Of a DNA stretch of 64,000 nucleotides, positions 43,111-50,825 are shown piece after piece; the stretch's first letter is position 1; every line of letters begins with the position of its first letter. The translations under genes and the position numbers were made by a program. A model generated the notes under the pieces. That model searched no databases, had not been told where the DNA came from, and worked only from the letters and a program-made list of their open reading frames with translations. This DNA comes from Tildeniella nuda ZEHNDER 1965/U140. Lineage in GTDB: Bacteria > Cyanobacteriota > Cyanobacteriia > Leptolyngbyales > Leptolyngbyaceae. Where the stretch lies: positions 1 through 64,000 of the forward strand of contig JAHHIG010000002.1 of the NCBI GenBank assembly GCA_019358895.1, in the 5' to 3' direction.

Positions 43111-44979
43111 ATGTCAAAACAGTTCTGGAAGTCTTTGCTGGTGGCTCCTGCTCTTCTCAGCAGTGCCGTTGTGATGTCTACGATCGCAAGTACAGCCTCG
43201 ACTGTGAAAGCGACTGAAGCGGCTGATGCCGTTCCTCAAACTATTGCTGCTACGCGGTCAGACAAAGTCATGTCTACGCTCCCCGCTAGTCCAGTGCTTT
43301 TAGCAGAGGCTACGCCTGCTGCACCCCAGTCGGTTGCGCCAACGGCTCCTATGAGCCAACTGACGATTTACAGTACTGAAGGTACCGTTGCGCCAAATAG
43401 TGCCAGTCAGGTGACATCTGTTTCTCAACTTGCGGATGTAAAGCCAACCGATTGGGCATTTCAAGCGCTGCAATCGCTGGTTGAACGTTATGGCTGTATT
43501 GTTGGCTATCCTGACAAAACCTATCGCGGTAACCGTGCCACTACTCGTTACGAGTTTGCGGCAGGTCTGAACGCTTGCTTAGATCGAGTCAATGAGTTGA
43601 TTGCCGCAGGTACGGCTGATCTAGTTAAAAAGGAAGATTTGGCAACGTTGCAAAAGCTGCAAGAGGAATTTGCGGCTGAGCTAGCCACCTTGCGGGGTCG
43701 CGTGGATGCACTCGAATCGCGGACGGCAACCATAGAGAAGCAGCAGTTTTCGACCACGACCAAGCTTTCGGGTGAAGTGATTTTCACGATCGCCGACGCG
43801 TTTGGTGACTACCCACCACAGGGTGGCACAAATACTGTTTTCAACGATCGCATTCGACTAAACCTGCTCACCAGCTTTACAGGCAAGGATCGCTTGAGAG
43901 TGCGCCTCCAGGCTGGTAACGCCACTCGACTTCTGAGCAACGGCACCATCCCAAACGCACAGAACAACTACCAGCGCACAAACGAAGCAAACCTTCCCTA
44001 TGACGGTGCGAACCCTGCTGCGGATGGCACGATTACGGATTCCAACAACGGCGGTAACAGTATCTTTCTCGACGTGTTGGATTACCGCTTTCCCATTGGC
44101 AGCAACCTGACCGTTAATCTGTTTGCGAATGGTGCCTTACATCACTATTACGCCGATACAATTAACCCCTTCTTTGAAGGCAATGGTGGCGGTCAAAATG
44201 CGATTTCTCGCTTTGCCGAGCGCAACCCACTCTATCGCATTGGTCCTCTGGGTGCTGGGCTTGGTATTAACTATAAGTTCAACAATAACTTTAAGCTTGA
44301 TCTGGGCTACCTGTCTAATACTGCTAGCAACCCTGGCATTGATGGCGGGGTGTTTAATGGTAACTACTCCGCGTTGGCGCAGTTAGTCTTTAGCACGGGC
44401 GGCTTTAAGCTTGGTTTGACCTATGTGCGTGGCTACGAGCGTAACAATGCGGCTCTAACGGCTGGTAATAACTTCAACCTCGGCGGTACGGGTACAACGT
44501 TTGCTAACTTAAACAACAATTCCCTGTTGCGGGGACGATCGTTCCCAGTTGAAAGCAACTCATTCGGGGTTGAAGCGTCTTTCCGACCCGCTCCTGGCTT
44601 CATCGTCAACGGTTGGGTTGGTTACAGCGATGCAGAAATCATCGGCTTAGGCGATGCTGATATCTGGAACTTTGCAGTTGCGGTTGGTTTCCCAGATCTG
44701 GGTAAAAAAGGTAATTTCCTGGGTATCGTTGCGGGGGCAGAGCCTACGCTAAGAGGGATTGACGTTGGTAATGCTAACTTAAGTCCAGCCTTTGCTAGTC
44801 GAAGCCAAGACTTCGCTTACCATATCGAAGTCTTTTACAAGTACCAACTCACGGATAACATTTCGATCACTCCAGGTCTCATTTACCTGCCGAGTGTGAA
44901 CCAAAACGCGGGCATCCCTGGTGACAATTCCAATGAGGATGTTTTTGTTGGGGTTTTACGGACAACCTTTACCTTCTAG
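43111..44979 (+). CDS. Iron-uptake porin, paralogue 4
   Basis: 622-residue porin from ATG at 43111 (MSKQFWKSLLVAPALLSS), chosen over an upstream in-frame start at 43078 that would be non-conserved. The same layout: signal peptide, linker, SLH domain (ADVKPTDWAFQALQSLVERYGC), coiled coil and beta-barrel ending TTFTF. The barrel resembles paralogue 1 more than 2 and 3 (for example SRFAERNPLYRIGPLG against IFAQRNPIYDIGGG). It is followed by an intact terminator at 45029-45053 and the Rrf2 gene. Confidence 0.92.
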   Translation: MSKQFWKSLLVAPALLSSAVVMSTIASTASTVKATEAADAVPQTIAATRSDKVMSTLPASPVLLAEATPAAPQSVAPTAPMSQLTIYSTEGTVAPNSASQVTSVSQLADVKPTDWAFQALQSLVERYGCIVGYPDKTYRGNRATTRYEFAAGLNACLDRVNELIAAGTADLVKKEDLATLQKLQEEFAAELATLRGRVDALESRTATIEKQQFSTTTKLSGEVIFTIADAFGDYPPQGGTNTVFNDRIRLNLLTSFTGKDRLRVRLQAGNATRLLSNGTIPNAQNNYQRTNEANLPYDGANPAADGTITDSNNGGNSIFLDVLDYRFPIGSNLTVNLFANGALHHYYADTINPFFEGNGGGQNAISRFAERNPLYRIGPLGAGLGINYKFNNNFKLDLGYLSNTASNPGIDGGVFNGNYSALAQLVFSTGGFKLGLTYVRGYERNNAALTAGNNFNLGGTGTTFANLNNNSLLRGRSFPVESNSFGVEASFRPAPGFIVNGWVGYSDAEIIGLGDADIWNFAVAVGFPDLGKKGNFLGIVAGAEPTLRGIDVGNANLSPAFASRSQDFAYHIEVFYKYQLTDNISITPGLIYLPSVNQNAGIPGDNSNEDVFVGVLRTTFTF

Positions 44980-45028
44980 CCACTACAAGTAAGCGAATTG
45001 CTTCTAGAGCTGTATTGGTACATGACTT

Positions 45029-45053
45029 AGCCCTGCGATCGTGGGGCTTTTTT
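45029..45053 (+). terminator. Rho-independent terminator of porin 4
   Basis: AGCCC / GGGCT stem around TGCGATCGTG (an embedded HIP1 core), followed by TTTTTTG. It lies 50 bases after the stop codon. A short stem, but the T-run is good. Confidence 0.75.
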
Positions 45054-45094
45054 GTTTTCTCCCTTCCTCGCAAAACCCTAGTAGCGAACCGTAG

Positions 45095-45100
45095 TATAAT
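45095..45100 (+). promoter_or_regulatory. Candidate -10 box for the Rrf2-cysK transcript
   Basis: TATAAT in GTAGTATAATAGTC, 52 bases before the GTG start codon at 45153. No good -35 box is seen 17 bases upstream, which is common in cyanobacterial type 2 promoters. Confidence 0.4.
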
Positions 45101-45152
45101 AGTCAATGACGGCTCTTTAACCGACTTGACTACTGTTCATTGAATCTTACCC

Positions 45153-45590
45153 GTGGAAATTTCTAGCAAGAATGAGTACGCTATCCTGGCGCTCATTGAG
45201 TTAACTGCACATTATGCTAGTGGAGAACCGCTGCAAATTCGCCAGATCGCTGCTCAGCAGCAAATTCCCGATCGCTATCTGGAGCAATTATTGGCTACAC
45301 TCAGACGGTGTGGTCTGGTGCGATCGCAGCGCGGGGCAAAAGGCGGCTACATTCTGTCGCGTGAACCCTGGAAAATTAATCTGTTAGAGGTACTGCAATG
45401 TCTAGAGGGTGCCGAGGCTCAATCGGCTGAATCGCATGTAGTGCCTAAAACCGTAGAAAGCGCTGTTATTTGGGATGTTTGGCAAGAGACGCACCAGGCT
45501 GCAAATGCGGTCTTGCAGCGCTGCACCTTGCAAGACCTCTGCGACAAATGCAGCGCCAGACGACAGCTCGACATCATGTACTACATTTAA
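45153..45590 (+). CDS. Rrf2 family transcriptional regulator
   Basis: 145-residue winged-helix regulator of the Rrf2 family (IscR, CymR, NsrR relatives), from GTG at 45153. The N-terminal winged helix contains [20 protein letters not shown], then [20 protein letters not shown]-terminal cysteines ([10 protein letters not shown]) could bind an Fe-S cluster, though their spacing differs from IscR. It is followed four bases later by cysK, so the two are co-transcribed. In Firmicutes CymR-CysK pairs form a complex that represses cysteine metabolism genes; a similar link here is inference from the gene order. Confidence 0.93.
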   Translation: MEISSKNEYAILALIELTAHYASGEPLQIRQIAAQQQIPDRYLEQLLATLRRCGLVRSQRGAKGGYILSREPWKINLLEVLQCLEGAEAQSAESHVVPKTVESAVIWDVWQETHQAANAVLQRCTLQDLCDKCSARRQLDIMYYI

Positions 45591-45594
45591 GCTC

Positions 45595-46560
45595 ATGCGT
45601 ATTGCTCAAAACATAACTGAATTGATTGGTCATACGCCCCTGGTGCAGTTGAATCGGATTCCTCAGGCGGATGGGTGCGTCGCACAGATCTTAGTGAAGC
45701 TTGAAGGCATGAATCCATCTGCTTCAGTGAAAGACCGTATTGGCATCAGCATGATTCATGCCGCAGAAAAAGACGGCTTAATTACACCGGGTAAAACCGT
45801 GCTGGTAGAGCCTACCTCCGGCAACACGGGCATTGCGTTGGCGATGGCAGCAGCAGCTAAGGGCTATCATCTGATTCTGACTATGCCAGAAACGATGAGT
45901 TCGGAACGGCGAGCGATGTTACGTGCCTATGGTGCACAGCTAGAATTAACGCCCGGCATCGAAGGCATGAGTGGCTGCATTCAGCGGGCGCAGCAAATTG
46001 TTGAAACGCTGCCCAATGCCTATATGCTGCAACAGTTTCGTAACCCAGCGAATCCTCAGATTCACAGGGAAACAACGGCAGAAGAACTCTGGGCAGATAC
46101 TGATGGTCAAATTGATGCGGTGATCGCTGGGGTTGGCACAGGTGGTACCATCACAGGGATTGCCGACGTGATCAAGTCCCGTAAGCCTGAGTTTACAGCG
46201 ATCGCGGTCGAGCCAGCCAACAGCCCCGTCTTATCGGGCGGTCGTCCGGGCGCTCACAAAATTCAGGGGATTGGTGCTGGCTTTGTACCGCCAGTGCTCA
46301 ACGTCAACCTGATTGACGAAGTGATTACGGTTTCAGATGACGAGGCGATCGCCTATGGTCGGCGGTTGGCGCGTGAAGAAGGGATACTTTCTGGTATTTC
46401 TAGCGGCGCTGCCCTCTACGCAGCCATTCAGGTCGGTCGTCGTCCTGAGTATGCAGGAAAGCTCATTGTGATGATTCAGCCCAGTTTTGGTGAGCGCTAT
46501 CTCAGTACGCCCCTCTTCCAGGACTCTGAGCTAAACATGCCAGCCATGCTTGGAGGGTGA
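45595..46560 (+). CDS. cysK: Cysteine synthase A
   Basis: O-acetylserine (thiol)-lyase, a PLP enzyme that makes cysteine from O-acetylserine and sulphide. 321 aa. The PLP Lys is Lys46 ([11 protein letters not shown]), the substrate loop is [12 protein letters not shown], and the phosphate-binding loop is [11 protein letters not shown] set the start at ATG 45595, four bases after the Rrf2 stop codon; a longer frame reads back into the Rrf2 gene and would add a non-homologous head. The C-terminus ends in [15 protein letters not shown], unlike the family, and is probably disordered. The DnaJ-like gene follows 15 bases downstream. Confidence 0.95.
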   Translation: MRIAQNITELIGHTPLVQLNRIPQADGCVAQILVKLEGMNPSASVKDRIGISMIHAAEKDGLITPGKTVLVEPTSGNTGIALAMAAAAKGYHLILTMPETMSSERRAMLRAYGAQLELTPGIEGMSGCIQRAQQIVETLPNAYMLQQFRNPANPQIHRETTAEELWADTDGQIDAVIAGVGTGGTITGIADVIKSRKPEFTAIAVEPANSPVLSGGRPGAHKIQGIGAGFVPPVLNVNLIDEVITVSDDEAIAYGRRLAREEGILSGISSGAALYAAIQVGRRPEYAGKLIVMIQPSFGERYLSTPLFQDSELNMPAMLGG

Positions 46561-46575
46561 CGCTGAAGCAGCAGA

Positions 46576-47292
46576 ATGAGGTCTGATCACTACCGCACTT
46601 TAAACGTGGCTCCCACAGCAACGCAGGCGGAGATTAAACAGGCATACCGTCAGTTAGCCAAACAATTTCACCCCGACAGTAACCGGGAAACCGCTAACCA
46701 CGAGAAAATCGCCAGGGTTAACGCTGCCTACGAAGTTCTGGGCGATCCCGAACATCGCAAATCTTACGACCAACAGTTACGGTACCTGACACAGCTTGAA
46801 GACGCTGGCTTTTCAGCAGGTAGAGGTAACCGACAGCAACGGACTGCCGCAGCCCAAGCGCGCCATCGCAAGCCACAGCAGACAGCCCAAAAAGCCGATG
46901 AGCATCTGCAACAGTGGCTGACTCAAGTTTACACACCCGTCAGTCAGCTAGTACTGCAAATTCTCAAACCATTGAAGGAGCAAATTGACGCGCTTGCGGC
47001 TGATCCGTTTGATGATTTCCTGATGGCAGATTTTCAAGAGTATTTGGAGGACTGCCGCGATCGCCTCAGTCATGCTGAAACCATCTTTCACTCGCTCCCC
47101 AATCCCAAAAGTCTGGCTGGCGTTGCAGCACATCTCTACTACTGCCTCAACCAGGTTGATGATGGGATTGAGCAGCTAGAGTTTTTCACGCTCAATTACG
47201 ATGACTCTTATCTGCATACAGGGCAAGAACTTTTTCGGATTGCCTCTGGGCTGCGTCGAGAGGCACAAGCCGCCGTGAAGGAAGTCACGTAA
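46576..47292 (+). CDS. DnaJ-domain protein
   Basis: 238 residues. An N-terminal J-domain (about residues 3-70) carries the HPD motif at 32-34 (AKQFHPDSN), followed by a basic, Gln-rich linker (about 75-110) and an alpha-helical C-terminal domain with LKPLKEQIDALAADPFDDFLMADFQ split into two helices. It lacks the Gly/Phe region and the zinc-finger of full DnaJ, so it is a specialised J-protein that recruits an Hsp70 to an unknown client. Same strand as cysK with 15 bases between them, so it is probably part of that operon. ATG at 46576. Confidence 0.85.
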   Translation: MRSDHYRTLNVAPTATQAEIKQAYRQLAKQFHPDSNRETANHEKIARVNAAYEVLGDPEHRKSYDQQLRYLTQLEDAGFSAGRGNRQQRTAAAQARHRKPQQTAQKADEHLQQWLTQVYTPVSQLVLQILKPLKEQIDALAADPFDDFLMADFQEYLEDCRDRLSHAETIFHSLPNPKSLAGVAAHLYYCLNQVDDGIEQLEFFTLNYDDSYLHTGQELFRIASGLRREAQAAVKEVT

Positions 47293-47338
47293 AGAGCTGC
47301 GGACGGTTAAGCCATTATGTTATAGTAGGCAGGCACAT

Positions 47339-47412
47339 CGGGGCGTAGCGCAGCTTGGTAGCGCACTACTTTGGGGTAGTAGGGGTCGTGAGTTCGAATC
47401 TCGCCGCTCCGA
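47339..47412 (+). tRNA. tRNA-Pro (anticodon GGG)
   Basis: Full cloverleaf: 7-base acceptor stem CGGGGCG/CGCTCCG (one G-U), D arm GCGC/GCGC, anticodon stem CTACT/AGTAG with loop TTGGGGT and anticodon GGG, T arm GTGAG/CTCGC with loop TTCGAAT, discriminator A, and no encoded CCA. It lies directly before the integrase gene, and its 3' half is the likely attachment site of the element. Confidence 0.93.
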
Positions 47413-47421
47413 TGGCATAAA

Positions 47422-47444
47422 ACCCGCTCTAGTAGCGGGTTTTT
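47422..47444 (+). terminator. Terminator after tRNA-Pro
   Basis: ACCCGCT / AGCGGGT stem with a CTAGT loop, followed by TTTTT, about 10 bases after the tRNA end. If the tRNA 3' end is the crossover site, this hairpin is on the element side. Confidence 0.8.
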
Positions 47445-47585
47445 GCGTTTTAAAGAAAGCCGGGTCTAGAGTCACCATTCTCAATAAGGTATCTCAACCT
47501 TACACATCCTGACACGGTTTCAAGCATTGATTGAGATACGATTGCGATACTGAATTCCACTGATAGCGACCTTTCAGGAGGGTAT

Positions 47586-48752
47586 GTGGTCAGAGCTGAT
47601 ATATCGAAATCGCCCAAACCGTTATCTCAATTAGGGAGGCGCAAGAAATCTCCGAAGGGGACGGTTGCAGTGCAGGCATTCAAAGGACGACTGCGTTTGT
47701 GTTGGAGCTATCAAAGTAAGCGGTACTTTCTGTATTTGGAACTGCCAGAGGGCAAGACCAATCGAACTGTGGCGGAGGGGAAGGCGAAGCAGATTGAGGG
47801 TGATATTGCGACAGGGAACTTCGATCGCACGTTGGTGAAGTACAAACCGGAGCGCCCCATCAGCGACCACATTACAGTAGCGGCATTGTTTGAGAAATTC
47901 ATCAGCTACAAAACGAAGCAGGTTTACAAACAGACGCTGGCAAAGTACACGGCACTGCTGGGCTATATCAATCAGTTCTTTAGGGGTAAAGCAGCGATCG
48001 CTCTAAGGGAGACTGAAGCTGAGGCGTTCAAAGTCTGGTTAGCGAAGCGAATCGCACCCATTACCCTACACGAGCGGATTACCTTGATGCGCGCCTGCTG
48101 GGAATGGGGAATGAAGCAGAAGCTGGTGGATAACAATCTGTGGGTGGACGTTCTAAAGACAGTGAAGGTGCCGCCCCGCCAGAAGGCAAAACCGTTTACC
48201 AAGGCGGAAATTGAGAAAATTCTGGAGGGTTTCAGGAGCGATCGCTACTACGCGCATTATTCAGGCTACGTAGAGTTTCTGCTATCAACGGGCTGTCGAA
48301 CAGGCGAAGCGATCGGGCTGCGGTGGGTACATCTCAACCATGATTGCTCCGTGGTTTGGATTGGAGAGAGTCTGAGCCGGGGGCATCGGAAAGAGGTGAA
48401 GAACAATCGAGCCAGGTTTGTATCTCTGACTCCGAGACTACAAGCAATGCTTCTCAGTCGAAAGCCTGCCGATGCAAAGCCGGATGATTTGGTGTTCCCG
48501 TCTCCTAAAGGTCGGGCGATCGACGATCACAACTTTAGGAACCGTGCCTGGAAAGCGGTACTGTCTAAGGTGGAGGTAGAGTACCGTAAGCCTTACACCA
48601 CCCGCAGCACCTTGATCTCTCATGCGCTGGATATGGGACTGAACCCGGCGATGATTGCAGAGATGACCGGACACGAGATTCAAACGCTCTTTCGAGATTA
48701 CGCGGGCAATGTTCAGGGAAGACCGAAACTACCGGAATTGATTGGTACTTGA
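47586..48752 (+). CDS. int: Tyrosine recombinase / integrase
   Basis: Phage-type site-specific tyrosine recombinase, 388 aa, from GTG at 47586 with an AGGAGGG ribosome site just before it. The N-terminal DNA-binding region (about residues 20-190) has the SAM-like core-binding helices (LRETEAEAFKVWLAKR). The catalytic domain has Arg238 (TGCRTGEAIGLRW), the TTRSTLISHAL box, TGHEIQTLF, and the nucleophile Tyr372 (FRDYAG). The box has Ser-Thr-Leu after the second Arg, a slight variant of the consensus HxxR. It lies 174 bases from the tRNA-Pro end and should mediate integration there. It ends overlapping the convergent excisionase-like gene by 24 bases. Confidence 0.93.
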   Translation: MVRADISKSPKPLSQLGRRKKSPKGTVAVQAFKGRLRLCWSYQSKRYFLYLELPEGKTNRTVAEGKAKQIEGDIATGNFDRTLVKYKPERPISDHITVAALFEKFISYKTKQVYKQTLAKYTALLGYINQFFRGKAAIALRETEAEAFKVWLAKRIAPITLHERITLMRACWEWGMKQKLVDNNLWVDVLKTVKVPPRQKAKPFTKAEIEKILEGFRSDRYYAHYSGYVEFLLSTGCRTGEAIGLRWVHLNHDCSVVWIGESLSRGHRKEVKNNRARFVSLTPRLQAMLLSRKPADAKPDDLVFPSPKGRAIDDHNFRNRAWKAVLSKVEVEYRKPYTTRSTLISHALDMGLNPAMIAEMTGHEIQTLFRDYAGNVQGRPKLPELIGT

Positions 48753-49019
48753 TTGGTTCTTCTTCTTAGACTGGTTGCCTAAGAGGGAAGCCAGGTAGAC
48801 TTCGATCGCTCGACGGTGGGCTGCTGGGTCGTCACGGTTGATGACCCAGTCTTCTAATAAGGCTTTGTTGTACCGAATGGTCTGGGAACTGAGGCGGGTA
48901 TAGTGAACGCCCTCAATCAGTTTCCCTTCCTGACGATATCGGTTGAGGGTGCCAGGGTGAACTTTGAGAAGTGCGGCGGCTTCGTGCTTGTCGATAAATT
49001 CAAACCGGATAGCGGTCAC
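48729..49019 (-). CDS. Excisionase-like HTH protein
   Basis: 96-residue DNA-binding protein with a MerR/excisionase-type winged helix at residues 7-60 (FIDKHEAAALLKVHPGTLNRYRQEG). The rest is a helical tail with lysine/asparagine-rich end. Start is GTG 49019, overlapping the upstream gene's TGA as GTGA (49016-49019), so the two are coupled. Convergent with int by 24 bases. It could direct excision or regulate the element; a helix-turn-helix transcription factor is the other possibility. Confidence 0.75.
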   Translation of the reverse strand: MTAIRFEFIDKHEAAALLKVHPGTLNRYRQEGKLIEGVHYTRLSSQTIRYNKALLEDWVINRDDPAAHRRAIEVYLASLLGNQSKKKNQSSTNQFR

Positions 49020-49990
49020 GATGCTTCACCTCTATTGCTTGACGCTTGAGTGCTCTGGTCTTGCCTATCCTCCACACCGCTGTTGGTGATGATGAAACCC
49101 CATTCCTGGTAGAGTTTGCAAAGGTCTTGGACTAAATCAGTCCAGCCTTCAGCCCAGAGCTGCCGTAGTTTGCCGAGTGCCCAAGCCCGATCACCATTGA
49201 GTACCGCTTGAGCACACGCCATTTCAATTTGAAAGCGATCTGGAACGGGCGGCGGAACGTTTACCCCCTTTTTGGATTCGAGGTGGTTGAGAAAGTCTTT
49301 TTGGTTCGCTTCAACGGTTGCCTGTATTTCGACCCACTGCTCGATGAGAGCTGGATATTGCGGTAGTTGTTTGGCTCGGTCTAGTAACCACTCTCGGAAG
49401 GCTGGCAGAAAATCTTCGTTGAGTAAAAATTGACTGTTTTTTCCTGTTCTTTCTGCCTGTCTCTCTCTCGCATGTATGAGAGAGTGTGGATCAGTATGAA
49501 GAGTATGAGGAGGCTCAGAACCCTCTGCCTGCAAAGGTCTTAGCTCCTCATTTGGATCGTTTGATCCCGTTGATGGCAGGGAGATCTGGTTGGTGGCAAC
49601 GGGATCGTTCTGTCGCCCTTTGGATCGTTTTGTCGGAAGGCGGATCTCTTTGCCCGTAGAATGATCGCGGGTTTTGACTGAAATGGTTGTATTGCGGCAC
49701 TTCCAGCGCTCAATCTGGAAGTCAAACAGGTCGCAGTCTTCTAGTCGGCGGGCGGCTCTTTGCACGGTGCGAGGGTCTACGGACAGCAGAGCGGCAATTT
49801 CAACAGGTGGGGGAATGTCTACCCAGCGATCGCCATAGGGGTCAAGTTCCCAGAGGTAAAGCCAGAGGTCATATTGAGTCCCTGTGAGCTTTAGGGTTCG
49901 GGCATACCGAATTAAGTCTTTGGGAATCTGCACGAACTGGGGAGGCTTTTGTATCCCTGATGCTTCAGAAGGTGAGGCTGGATTTGTCAT
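49016..49990 (-). CDS. Winged-helix protein, replication-initiator-like
   Basis: 324-residue protein from ATG at 49990 (MTNPASP). The N-terminal half holds a winged helix (residues about 25-100: LTGTQYDLWLYLWELDP; VEIAALLSVDPRTVQRAARRLE) of the type common in phage and plasmid replication proteins of cyanobacteria. The middle (about 110-190) is low-complexity and basic (TKRSKGRQNDP). The C-terminal half (about 200-324) has helical sequence with no known motif (ALGKLRQLWAEGWTDLVQDL). A role in replication or partition of the element is inferred. It is coupled to the excisionase-like gene by a 4-base overlap. Confidence 0.62.
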   Translation of the reverse strand: MTNPASPSEASGIQKPPQFVQIPKDLIRYARTLKLTGTQYDLWLYLWELDPYGDRWVDIPPPVEIAALLSVDPRTVQRAARRLEDCDLFDFQIERWKCRNTTISVKTRDHSTGKEIRLPTKRSKGRQNDPVATNQISLPSTGSNDPNEELRPLQAEGSEPPHTLHTDPHSLIHARERQAERTGKNSQFLLNEDFLPAFREWLLDRAKQLPQYPALIEQWVEIQATVEANQKDFLNHLESKKGVNVPPPVPDRFQIEMACAQAVLNGDRAWALGKLRQLWAEGWTDLVQDLCKLYQEWGFIITNSGVEDRQDQSTQASSNRGEAS

Positions 49991-50046
49991 GATGCAGATA
50001 AGTACAAGTAGATGCCCCGCTGCTGGCTGTAGATGGGGCATTTTTC

Positions 50047-50211
50047 CTATGCAGGCTTTTGTTGTTCTAGGTAGAGAAGGGCAGCTTGTTCAATGAGGTC
50101 GGAGAGGTGACACCGCTCTTTAATCGCTTTGATCTGTAGTTGCTCCTTTAAGTCAGGGTTCATGCGAATCGTGACGTTTTCGCGTTGCTTAGGCAGAGAG
50201 GATTGGCTCAT
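50047..50211 (-). CDS. Ribbon-helix-helix DNA-binding protein
   Basis: 54-residue CopG/Arc-type protein from ATG at 50211 (MSQSSLPKQRENVTIRMN). The RHH fold is clear: strand VTIRMNPDLKEQLQIKA, then helix IKERCHLSDLIEQAALLYLEQ. It could be an antitoxin or a transcriptional repressor; no toxin gene is adjacent, so a repressor of the divergent promoter is favoured. It lies divergent from the XRE gene; the inverted repeat at 50218-50247 between the two is a candidate operator. Confidence 0.75.
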   Translation of the reverse strand: MSQSSLPKQRENVTIRMNPDLKEQLQIKAIKERCHLSDLIEQAALLYLEQQKPA

Positions 50212-50217
50212 GGCTTT

Positions 50218-50247
50218 GAACAAAACTATGTTCGCTTTTGAACGAAC
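50218..50247. promoter_or_regulatory. Inverted-repeat operator in divergent promoter
   Basis: GTTC-N6-GAAC at 50230-50243 (GTTCGCTTTTGAAC), flanked by an additional GAAC at 50218-50221 and GAAC at 50244-50247, so three or four GAAC/GTTC half-sites are spaced 10-12 bases apart. It overlaps the -35 box of the plus-strand promoter at 50238. Confidence 0.6.
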
Positions 50248-50266
50248 TATCATTCAATAGGATAAT
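50238..50266 (+). promoter_or_regulatory. Promoter of the XRE-ATPase-STAND operon
   Basis: TTGAAC (50238-50243), a 17-base spacer, then GATAAT (50261-50266): a good sigma-70-type promoter, about 65 bases before the GTG at 50337. The -35 box lies within the GTTC/GAAC inverted repeat. Confidence 0.65.
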
Positions 50267-50336
50267 ACATGATTAAGCAATCATTTGATTGTGTGAGAGT
50301 TAATTCTGTGTTTCCTTAGAGTGAGGGTTCGTTGCG

Positions 50337-50783
50337 GTGTTTGTGGACGAAAACGTACTGAAACGATTAGCGGCTGCAACGTTGGAGGCAAGGGGTGAGT
50401 TGTCCCAGCGTGAATTTGCCCAACTACTAGATGTGTCGCAATCGACGGTGCAATCGTGGGAGAACGGCAAGAATTTGCCGAACCTGGAGAATCTAGAGAA
50501 GCTTGCCCGGAGGCGGGGGATGCTGGTTGAGGACTTTGTCGCTTACCTGTATGGGCGAAATCGGGGACTAACGAGCAAGGACATCCTGGATCGAGTTGAG
50601 GTGATGCCATCGCGGGATTTTGCCCAGGTAATGCGGGTGATGGCGGATCGGTTGGATACGGCGAAGGATGCACCGCCCGTGGTGAAGCGGGAGAAGGTGG
50701 CGGGGAAGGAGGAGCCGCGAATCAGGTTGGAGTTGCCGCAGAAAACAGAAAGTTCTGAATTAAATAAGCTTCGAGAAGAATAA
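50337..50783 (+). CDS. XRE family regulator of the NTPase operon
   Basis: 148-residue protein with an N-terminal Cro/CI-type helix-turn-helix at about residues 10-62 (ELSQREFAQLLDVSQSTVQSWENGKNLPNLENLEKL). Residues about 65-148 are a basic/acidic helical tail without known motif. GTG start at 50337 follows a GAGTGAGGG sequence that may be the ribosome site. It is the first gene of a same-strand run with the ATPase (42 bases downstream) and the STAND-WD40 gene. It probably represses or senses, controlling the run, as in many regulated conflict systems. Confidence 0.85.
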   Translation: MFVDENVLKRLAAATLEARGELSQREFAQLLDVSQSTVQSWENGKNLPNLENLEKLARRRGMLVEDFVAYLYGRNRGLTSKDILDRVEVMPSRDFAQVMRVMADRLDTAKDAPPVVKREKVAGKEEPRIRLELPQKTESSELNKLREE

Positions 50784-50825
50784 AGAGAGTTGCCCGCCTC
50801 GCAGTTGATCAGAGAGAAACGCGTT

